Under the pieces are notes generated by a model. That model searched no databases. It was not told where the DNA came from and saw only the letters and a program-made list of their open reading frames with translations. This document shows positions 1 through 5,281 of a DNA stretch of 6,970 nucleotides, piece after piece. A program made the translations under genes and the position numbers. Location: assembly GCA_019425105.1 (NCBI GenBank), contig JAHYYD010000110.1:1-6970 (forward strand), read 5' to 3'. This DNA is from Actinomycetota bacterium. Its GTDB lineage: Bacteria > Actinomycetota > Actinomycetes > Actinomycetales > Actinomycetaceae. The stretch's first letter is position 1. The number at the start of each line of letters is the position of its first letter.

Positions 1-936
1 GAGATTTTCGAGGAGTACTTCGGAAAGTGTGTGCCCGCGGGCGACAATAAGTTCTCCGCGCTGAACACGGCCGCCTGGTCCGGTGGCTCGTTCGTGTACG
101 TTCCCAAGGGCGTGCATGTGACCATTCCGTTGCAGGCGTATTTCCGCATTAATACCTCGGCGATGGGGCAGTTCGAGCGCACGCTCATCATTGCCGACGA
201 GGGCTCCTACGTGCACTACGTGGAGGGCTGCACCGCCCCGATTTACGATGAGAACTCGCTGCACTCCGGTGTCATCGAGATCTTCGTGAAGAAGGACGCG
301 CGCGTGCGTTATACGACCATCCAGAACTGGTCGACGAACGTCCTCAACCTGGTGACTCAGCGTGCCATCGTCGAAGAAGGCGGCACCATGGAATGGGTCG
401 ACGGCAACATGGGTGCCGCGATCACCATGAAGTACCCGGCCTGCTTCCTCATGGGCGAGCACGCCCGTGGCGAGACGCTGTCCATCGGTTTCGCCGGCCC
501 CGGCCAGCAGCAGGACACCGGCGCGAAGATGGTGCACATGGCACCCCACACCTCGTCGTCGATCGTGTCGAAGTCCGTCTCGCGTGGCGGTGGCCGCACG
601 TCCTACCGTGGCCTCGTCCAGGTCAACGCCCGTGCACGCCACTCCAAGTCGAACGTGCTGTGCGATGCCCTGCTCGTCGACAAGATCTCGCGTACCGACA
701 CGTACCCGTACGTGGACGTGCGTACGGACGATGTCGAGATGGGACACGAGGCGACCGTGACCAAGGTGAGCGCCGATCAGCTGTTCTACCTGATGAGCCG
801 AGGCCTCGACGAGAACGAGGCCATGGCGACGATCGTGCGTGGCTTCGTTGAGCCGATCGCTAAGGAGCTGCCGATGGAGTATGCCCTCGAGCTCAACCGC
901 CTCATTGAACTGCAGATGGAAGGATCCGTCGGCTGA
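1..936 (+). CDS. sufB: Fe-S cluster assembly scaffold protein SufB (5' partial)
   Basis: SufB is the scaffold subunit of the cytosolic SufBC2D complex, on which sulfur and iron are assembled into a cluster. The frame is open from base 1, so the GTG at 31 is internal. 311 codons are visible. SufB is normally about 480 residues, so roughly 165-175 N-terminal residues are missing. The visible part is the beta-helix core and C-terminal helical domain, with family wording such as [31 protein letters not shown] and [14 protein letters not shown]. The Cys codon at 661-663 ([10 protein letters not shown]) matches the essential C-terminal cysteine (E. coli Cys405). The His-Glu pair at 745-750 (MGHEAT) matches the conserved His433-Glu434. 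The ending [12 protein letters not shown] is typical of actinobacterial SufB. No intein interrupts the visible codons, unlike in some mycobacterial SufB genes. The stop overlaps the sufD start (TGATG), which suggests translational coupling. Confidence 0.97.
   Translation, partial: EIFEEYFGKCVPAGDNKFSALNTAAWSGGSFVYVPKGVHVTIPLQAYFRINTSAMGQFERTLIIADEGSYVHYVEGCTAPIYDENSLHSGVIEIFVKKDARVRYTTIQNWSTNVLNLVTQRAIVEEGGTMEWVDGNMGAAITMKYPACFLMGEHARGETLSIGFAGPGQQQDTGAKMVHMAPHTSSSIVSKSVSRGGGRTSYRGLVQVNARARHSKSNVLCDALLVDKISRTDTYPYVDVRTDDVEMGHEATVTKVSADQLFYLMSRGLDENEAMATIVRGFVEPIAKELPMEYALELNRLIELQMEGSVG
778..800 (+). repeat. 23-nt exact direct repeat, copy in sufB
   Basis: Bases 778-800 are identical to 1962-1984 in sufD and encode QLFYLMSR in both genes. 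The match ends abruptly on both sides. It reflects the shared ancestry of SufB and SufD at a conserved motif, with identical codon choice. Confidence 0.7.
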
Positions 937-2126
937 TGACGACCCCCAACACTATTGTCGACACCATGAACAAGGCCCACTCGCACGGGGCTGACGCTGA
1001 GAGGGCGCACCCGTCGCGCGCGGATCGTCCCACCTCGTTCAACCTGAACGACATTCCCACCCCTCACGGACGCGAGGAAGACTGGCGTTTCACCCCGATG
1101 CGCCGCATCGAGCGCCTCTTTGATCCGGCGAACTACGACGCAGGCGATGCACCCGTTGCGGTTGACGCTCCTGATTCCGTTCTCGTCGAGTCGGTGTCGC
1201 GCGATGACTTGCGCCTCGGAACCGTGCTCGCACCCGGCGACCGTACTGCGGTCGTCGCGTGGAATGGTTTTGAGCAGGCGACTGTCGTTGAGATCCCGGC
1301 CGAGGCCGAGCTCGACGCCCCCGTGCGCATCAACGTCGCAGACGTCGAAGGCACCCGTGCACAGCACCTCGTGATTCGCGCCGGTGCGTTCTCCAAAGCC
1401 ACGGTTATTCTGTCGCACACCGGTTCCGCGCAGGCTGCGCTCAACCAGACCGTGGAGGTCGAAACGGGCGACAGCGCGAACCTGACCGTCGTGTCGCTGC
1501 AGGAATGGGACGACACCGTCCTGCACGCCTCGAACCAACGCCTGGCGTTGGGACGCGACTCCAAGCTGACCCACATCGTCGTCACCTTCGGCGGCGACCT
1601 CGTGCGCCTGTGCGCGGACACCGACTTCCGAGGTCCGGGTGCCGAGCTCACCATGCTGGGCATCTACTTCGTGGACGGCGGCCAGCACCTCGAACACCGC
1701 GTCTTCGTAGACCACTCGCAGCCGAAGTGCTTCTCGCGCGTCACCTACAAGGGCGCCCTGCAGGGGAAGGACGCGCACTCGGTATGGATCGGTGACTGCC
1801 TCATCCGCGAGGCCGCAGACGGTACGGACACGTACGAACTCAACCGCAACCTGGTGCTCACCGAGGGAGCCAAGGCTGACTCGGTCCCCAACCTCGAAAT
1901 CGAGAACGGCGAGATCGAAGGCGCCGGACACGCCTCTGCGACCGGTCGTTTCGACGACGAGCAGCTGTTCTACCTGATGAGCCGTGGTGTTCCTGAGCAC
2001 GAGGCACGCCGCCTGGTCGTGCGCGGCTTCTTCGCCGAACTGATCAACCAGATCGGCGTCCCCGAGGTGGTCGACCACCTCATGGCAACCGTCGAGGCCG
2101 AGCTGGCCAAGTCCCGTAACAACTGA
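936..2126 (+). CDS. sufD: Fe-S cluster assembly protein SufD
   Basis: SufD is the SufB paralogue that pairs with it in the SufBC2D complex and is needed for iron entry and cluster formation. The 396 residues fit the usual SufD size of about 390-430. The N-terminal helical region holds the conserved GREEDWRFTP (45-54). The beta-helix core follows, then the C-terminal domain with GHASATG (331-337) and [10 protein letters not shown] (342-351). His332 is in the position of E. coli SufD His360, which lies at the SufB-SufD interface near SufB Cys405. The cysteine two residues before it in E. coli is Ala330 here. The ATG at 936 is preferred because GGAAGGA lies at 918-924, 11 nt upstream, and because it overlaps the sufB stop. 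An in-frame ATG at 966 is a weaker alternative. Residues 1-34 look unstructured and vary in this family. The next gene, sufC, starts 16 nt downstream. Confidence 0.96.
   Translation: MTTPNTIVDTMNKAHSHGADAERAHPSRADRPTSFNLNDIPTPHGREEDWRFTPMRRIERLFDPANYDAGDAPVAVDAPDSVLVESVSRDDLRLGTVLAPGDRTAVVAWNGFEQATVVEIPAEAELDAPVRINVADVEGTRAQHLVIRAGAFSKATVILSHTGSAQAALNQTVEVETGDSANLTVVSLQEWDDTVLHASNQRLALGRDSKLTHIVVTFGGDLVRLCADTDFRGPGAELTMLGIYFVDGGQHLEHRVFVDHSQPKCFSRVTYKGALQGKDAHSVWIGDCLIREAADGTDTYELNRNLVLTEGAKADSVPNLEIENGEIEGAGHASATGRFDDEQLFYLMSRGVPEHEARRLVVRGFFAELINQIGVPEVVDHLMATVEAELAKSRNN
1962..1984 (+). repeat. 23-nt exact direct repeat, copy in sufD
   Basis: This is the second copy of the repeat at 778-800, 1184 bp downstream and in the same orientation and reading frame. 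Recombination between the copies would fuse the start of sufB to the end of sufD in frame. Confidence 0.7.
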
Positions 2127-2131
2127 GCTGT

Positions 2132-2136
2132 AAGGA
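2132..2136 (+). promoter_or_regulatory. ribosome binding site of sufC
   Basis: AAGGA lies 6 nt before the sufC ATG at 2143, in the 16-nt gap after the sufD stop. It fixes the sufC start, and the protein from there begins exactly where SufC homologues do (MSTLRIKDLHV). Confidence 0.75.
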
Positions 2137-2142
2137 ATACAT

Positions 2143-2895
2143 ATGTCGACTCTGCGTATTAAGGATCTGCACGTCTCCGTCGAGACCGCCGAAGGCCCCA
2201 AGGAGATCCTCAAGGGTGTCAACCTGACGATCAACTCCGGCGAAATTCACGCCATCATGGGCCCCAACGGCTCCGGTAAGTCCACCATGGCCTATGCGCT
2301 GGCCGGTCACCCCGATTACGAGATCACCTCGGGTGAGGCCTGGCTCGACGATCAGCTCATCACCGAGATGAGCGTCGATGAGCGCGCCAAGGCGGGCCTG
2401 TTCCTCGCCATGCAGTACCCCGTCGAGGTCGCCGGCGTGTCCGTCTCCAACTTCCTGCGCACCGCGAAGACCGCGATCGACGGCCAGGCGCCCGCCCTGC
2501 GCTCGTGGGTCAAGGAAATGAAGACCTCCATGGAGAACCTGCGCATGGACCCCGACTTCGCCGAGCGCGATGTCAACGTCGGCTTCTCCGGCGGCGAGAA
2601 GAAGCGCCTCGAGATCCTCCAGATGGAGCTCCTGAAGCCCTCGTTCGCTGTCCTCGACGAGACCGACTCCGGCCTCGACGTCGACGCACTGCGCATCGTG
2701 TCCGAGGGCGTCAACCGCGTCCACGGCGAGACCGGCTGCGGCGTCATGCTCATCACGCACTACACCCGCATCCTGCGCTACATCAAGCCCAGCCACGTTC
2801 ACGTTTTCGTCGACGGCCACGTCGCCGCTCAGGGTGGTCCCGAGCTGGCTGACGAGCTCGAAGAGAACGGCTACGACAAGTACCTGGGTCTCTGA
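2143..2895 (+). CDS. sufC: Fe-S cluster assembly ATPase SufC
   Basis: SufC is the soluble ABC-type ATPase of the SufBC2D complex. It binds SufB and SufD, and its ATP-driven dimerisation opens the SufB-SufD interface for cluster assembly. It is not a transporter and has no membrane segments. The 250 residues match the family length. Motifs in order are Walker A GPNGSGKST (40-48), Q-loop Gln91 (MQYPVEVAGVSV), ABC signature FSGGEKKR (148-155), Walker B with catalytic Glu173 (AVLDETDSGLD, 169-179) and H-loop His206 (LITHYTRIL). SGGEKKR and DETDSGLD, rather than the transporter forms SGGQ-QR and DEPT, are diagnostic of SufC. The C-terminal GYDKYLGL is usual for the family. The stop is 5 nt before the sufS GTG. 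Confidence 0.98.
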   Translation: MSTLRIKDLHVSVETAEGPKEILKGVNLTINSGEIHAIMGPNGSGKSTMAYALAGHPDYEITSGEAWLDDQLITEMSVDERAKAGLFLAMQYPVEVAGVSVSNFLRTAKTAIDGQAPALRSWVKEMKTSMENLRMDPDFAERDVNVGFSGGEKKRLEILQMELLKPSFAVLDETDSGLDVDALRIVSEGVNRVHGETGCGVMLITHYTRILRYIKPSHVHVFVDGHVAAQGGPELADELEENGYDKYLGL

Positions 2896-2900
2896 TCGCC

Positions 2901-4178
2901 GTGTCGCGAGACTTTACCGCCGCCGAGCTCGACGCGATTCGTTCGGATTTTCCGATTCTGAGTCGCGTCGGGCGCGGCGGCGCGCCCATTGCGTACCTGG
3001 ATGCCTCCGCGACATCCCAGAAGCCCGCATGCGTCATCGACGCCGAGGCCGACTTCTATCGCCGCAGTAATGGCGCGGTCCACCGGGGCACACACCTGCT
3101 TGGCGACGAAGCGACCGACGCATTTGAGAGTGCACGCGGTGCTCTGGCCTCGTTCGTCGGTGTATCGGCTGACGAAATCGTCTGGACGAAGAACGCGACC
3201 GAGGCGATCAATCTGGTCGCTCTCTCGATGGGTAATGCTTCTCAGGGCATGGGCGGCGCTGAATCGGCGTCGCTGCGCGTGGGACCCGGCGATCGTATCG
3301 TCTGCACGCGCGCCGAGCACCACGCGAACATCGTCCCATGGCAGCAGCTATGCCAGCGTACGGGCGCCGAGCTCGCCTGGCTCGACCTGACACCGGACGG
3401 TCGCATTGACCTGGAGACGCTCTCGGTCATCACACCGAACACTCGTCTCGTCGCATTCACCCACGTGTCTAACGTGACCGGCGCCGTTTCACCCGTCGCG
3501 GCCGTGAGCGCGGCGGCCCGTGCCGTCGGCGCGCTCGTCCTCCTCGATACCTGTCAGTCCAGCGCGCACATGGCGCTGAACCTCTCAGAGCTCGACGTCG
3601 ACTTCGCGGTGTTCTCCTCGCACAAGATGCTCGGCCCCACGGGTGCCGGTGCACTGTGGGGGCGCCGGTCGCTCCTGGCGGCGATGCCGCCCGTCCTCAC
3701 CGGCGGCTCCATGATCGAATGGGTCACCATGGAGGAATCTACCTTCATGGCACCGCCCGAGCGTTTTGAAGCGGGCTCGCAGCCCGTCGCTCAGGTCGCT
3801 GCCTGGTCGCAGGCACTGCGCTACATGTCGGCGCTCGGCATGGATCGCGTGGAAGCACACGAACACGCGCTCACGTCCATGATGCTCGACGGTATCTCGT
3901 CGATCGATGGCATCAGGGTTCTCGGCCCAGACTCGGATGTCGATCGCATCGGTGTTGTTGCCTTCGCCGTGGACGGTGTGCACCCCCACGACGTCGGCCA
4001 GTTTATGGATTCTGTAGACGTAGCAGTGCGGGTTGGTCACCACTGTGCGATCCCGTTGCATACTTTCTTCCAGGTGCGTTCCTCCGCACGTGCGTCAGTT
4101 GCCCCGACGACTACCGCTGACGAGATCGAACGCCTCATCGACGGGCTGTCGAAGGTACGCAGCTTCTTCGGTCAGTAG
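2901..4178 (+). CDS. sufS: SufS-type cysteine desulfurase (type II)
   Basis: SufS is a PLP-dependent cytosolic dimer that converts L-cysteine to L-alanine, leaving a persulfide on its active-site cysteine for transfer to SufU. At 425 residues it is close to the family norm of 405-420. Visible landmarks are AYLDASATSQ (31-40), SNGAVHRGTH (56-65), the EHHAN histidines 140-141, PLP-binding Asp216 and Gln219 (LLDTCQSSAH), Schiff-base Lys242 (SSHKMLGPTG), RFEAGSQP (288-295) and catalytic Cys382 (RVGHHCAIPLH). A Gly/Ser-rich insertion at about 113-126 makes it longer than E. coli SufS. The GTG at 2901 is the only sensible start. No earlier start exists in frame, and the next Met (110) would remove the PLP-site region. 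No strong Shine-Dalgarno precedes it, so expression probably relies on coupling to sufC, which ends 5 nt upstream. Confidence 0.97.
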   Translation: MSRDFTAAELDAIRSDFPILSRVGRGGAPIAYLDASATSQKPACVIDAEADFYRRSNGAVHRGTHLLGDEATDAFESARGALASFVGVSADEIVWTKNATEAINLVALSMGNASQGMGGAESASLRVGPGDRIVCTRAEHHANIVPWQQLCQRTGAELAWLDLTPDGRIDLETLSVITPNTRLVAFTHVSNVTGAVSPVAAVSAAARAVGALVLLDTCQSSAHMALNLSELDVDFAVFSSHKMLGPTGAGALWGRRSLLAAMPPVLTGGSMIEWVTMEESTFMAPPERFEAGSQPVAQVAAWSQALRYMSALGMDRVEAHEHALTSMMLDGISSIDGIRVLGPDSDVDRIGVVAFAVDGVHPHDVGQFMDSVDVAVRVGHHCAIPLHTFFQVRSSARASVAPTTTADEIERLIDGLSKVRSFFGQ

Positions 4179-4212
4179 AATTGCACGTGACGGTTGGGTA
4201 TGAAAGGAAGCC

Positions 4213-4689
4213 ATGGGCAGTCTTGAACAGTTGTATCAGCAGGTCATCTTGGATCACGCTCGTGAAAAGCATGGTGCTGGTGACCCGTCGGGCATGGACG
4301 CATCGTCCCATCAGGTCAACCCCACTTGCGGTGACGAGGTCACCTTGGGCGTTTCTCTCGATGGCGATCATCTCGCCTCCCTTCAGTGGGAAGGCGATGG
4401 CTGCTCGATCTCGCGCGCATCGCTGTCCATGATGACCGATCTGACGCAGGGTAAGTCTGCCGAGGAAATCGGCCGTCTCTACCGGGACATGGAAGTTATG
4501 ATGCATTCGCGTAATCTCGGCGTCGACGATGAGATCCTCGACGACCTCGGTGACGCAGCCGCTCTGGAATCCACCTCCCAATTCGCTAATCGCGTCAAGT
4601 GTGCCCTCCTGGGGTGGTATGCGCTGCGCGACGCAATGGCCAAGTCCGGCATCGATATCTCCACCGCGGGCGAGCCCGCCGATCAGTAA
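4213..4689 (+). CDS. sufU: zinc-dependent sulfurtransferase SufU
   Basis: SufU resembles IscU in fold. In Gram-positive bacteria it binds zinc and accepts persulfide sulfur from the SufS active-site cysteine, passing it to the SufBCD complex, and so takes the place of SufE. The 158 residues include all expected zinc ligands: Cys39 and Asp41 (NPTCGDEV), Cys64 (GDGCSISRAS) and Cys130 (NRVKCALLGW). Arg127 matches the conserved arginine near the last cysteine. The N-terminal LEQLYQQVILDHAREKH is typical. The ATG at 4213 has AAAGGA at 4203-4208, 4 nt upstream. The 34-nt gap after sufS is the largest in the operon but shows no convincing promoter. The pairing of SufS with an adjacent SufU matches the known dependence of the two proteins on each other. 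The C-terminal tail (STAGEPADQ) is variable and probably disordered. Confidence 0.97.
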   Translation: MGSLEQLYQQVILDHAREKHGAGDPSGMDASSHQVNPTCGDEVTLGVSLDGDHLASLQWEGDGCSISRASLSMMTDLTQGKSAEEIGRLYRDMEVMMHSRNLGVDDEILDDLGDAAALESTSQFANRVKCALLGWYALRDAMAKSGIDISTAGEPADQ

Positions 4690-4693
4690 AGGA
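4688..4693 (+). promoter_or_regulatory. ribosome binding site that fixes the sufT start
   Basis: AAAGGA overlaps the end of the sufU stop codon and lies 6 nt before the ATG at 4700. The sufT frame stays open upstream to an ATG at 4529, but that stretch lies inside sufU in another frame and reads as non-homologous, Ser/Pro-rich sequence. This site therefore supports 4700 as the true start. Confidence 0.75.
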
Positions 4694-4699
4694 ACAGGA

Positions 4700-5134
4700 A
4701 TGAGTAACCCGATGGCTCAGTCTGAGCCGGTCGAGCAGCGCTTCGGCACACCCGCTCAGGCGCAAGCTCCCAGCGCCGAGGTGCCCACCCGCCAGATCGA
4801 CGGCACCGACGTCATCGAGCAAGGCACGCTCGCAGCCGAAAACGTGCTCGAGGCCCTCAAGGATGTCATTGATCCCGAGCTGGGCATCAACATTGTCGAT
4901 CTCGGCCTGGTGTACGGCGTCGTGATTGGCTCTGAGAACCAGGTCCGCCTCGACATGACGCTGACCTCGGCTGCCTGCCCGCTCACCGATGTCATCGAAC
5001 GCCAGGCACAGACGATTCTGTCGGCTGTGACCGACGAAGTCCAGATCAACTGGGTGTGGATGCCGCCGTGGGGCCCCGATCGCATCACGCCGGACGGGCG
5101 TGAACAGCTTCGGGCGATCGGCTTCAACGTCTGA
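4700..5134 (+). CDS. sufT: DUF59/MIP18-family Fe-S maturation protein (SufT-type)
   Basis: This 144-residue protein has a DUF59 (MIP18/PaaD-like) core from about residue 43 to the end. Diagnostic stretches are DVIDPELGINIVDLGLVY (55-72), TLTSAACPLTD (87-97) with the conserved reactive Cys93, and WVWMPPWGPDRIT (118-130). It ends REQLRAIGFNV, as is usual for actinobacterial SufT. In the family, SufT helps mature Fe-S proteins, probably as a carrier or targeting factor, and the gene commonly ends actinobacterial suf operons (Rv1466 in M. tuberculosis). Residues 1-34 are rich in Gln, Pro, Ala and Glu and look disordered. The ATG at 4700 is chosen for its good ribosome binding site and 10-nt gap from sufU. 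ATG 4712 is an alternative four codons in. It is the last gene of the operon, 15 nt before the terminator hairpin. The biochemical role is less certain than the family assignment. Confidence 0.93.
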   Translation: MSNPMAQSEPVEQRFGTPAQAQAPSAEVPTRQIDGTDVIEQGTLAAENVLEALKDVIDPELGINIVDLGLVYGVVIGSENQVRLDMTLTSAACPLTDVIERQAQTILSAVTDEVQINWVWMPPWGPDRITPDGREQLRAIGFNV

Positions 5135-5149
5135 ACGCCGCGCGAGGCG

Positions 5150-5181
5150 AATCCCCCGGGACCATAGGTTCCCGGGGGATT
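5150..5181. terminator. GC-rich hairpin, likely terminator of the suf operon, possibly bidirectional
   Basis: The arm AATCCCCCGGGA (5150-5161) pairs perfectly with TCCCGGGGGATT (5170-5181), a 12-bp stem around the 8-nt CCATAGGT, whose CC and GG can pair further. A short outer helix is also possible (CGAG 5143-5146 with CTCG 5183-5186). It begins 15 nt after the sufT stop and sits between two convergent genes. The stem is almost symmetric, so both strands form the same hairpin. No run of T follows on either strand (ACTCGTTGTG on +), a common situation in high-GC actinobacteria. Termination is therefore likely but not certain from sequence. Confidence 0.82.
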
Positions 5182-5267
5182 ACTCGTTGTGATGGTGGAG
5201 CCTTAAGTGGCGGTATGGCGACTCTCAGGAGACTCGTACCTGACCACTGTTGTGCACGGTTGTAGCG

Positions 5268-5281
5268 GGGCGCTAACGCCC
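5268..5281 (-). terminator. small hairpin enclosing the stop codon of the acyl-CoA ligase gene
   Basis: GGGCG (5268-5272) pairs with CGCCC (5277-5281) around a 4-nt loop that contains the ligase TAG stop (complement of 5273-5275). The stem is only 5 bp, though all G/C, and no T-run follows on the - strand. It could be a weak terminator or 3'-end structure, or chance in GC-rich DNA. Confidence 0.3.

Noticed and set aside
31..33. GTG at 31 as the start of sufB
   Set aside because: The frame is open to base 1, and the residues before it ([10 protein letters not shown]) continue the SufB sequence, so the gene begins outside the window.
1..936. Intein in sufB, as known from mycobacteria
   Set aside because: The visible 311 codons read as uninterrupted SufB with no splicing-domain motifs. 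Sites upstream of base 1 cannot be judged.
786..2234. A 482-codon open frame on the - strand across sufD
   Set aside because: It lies antisense to a clearly conserved gene, its translation resembles no family I know, and long antisense frames are expected in GC-rich coding DNA.
2080..2820. A 246-codon open frame on the - strand across sufC
   Set aside because: The sequence is rich in Asp, Val, Gly and Leu, as expected from the reverse of GC-rich codons, and sufC has every ABC ATPase motif on the other strand.
4181..4204. Possible internal promoter (TTGCAC and TATGAA) between sufS and sufU
   Set aside because: The spacer is only 12 nt, too short for a usual sigma-70 type promoter, and the gap is small enough for a single transcript.
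4529..4699. Upstream extension of the sufT frame to an ATG at 4529
   Set aside because: The extension lies inside sufU in another frame, has no homology that I recognise, and the ATG at 4700 has a good ribosome binding site.
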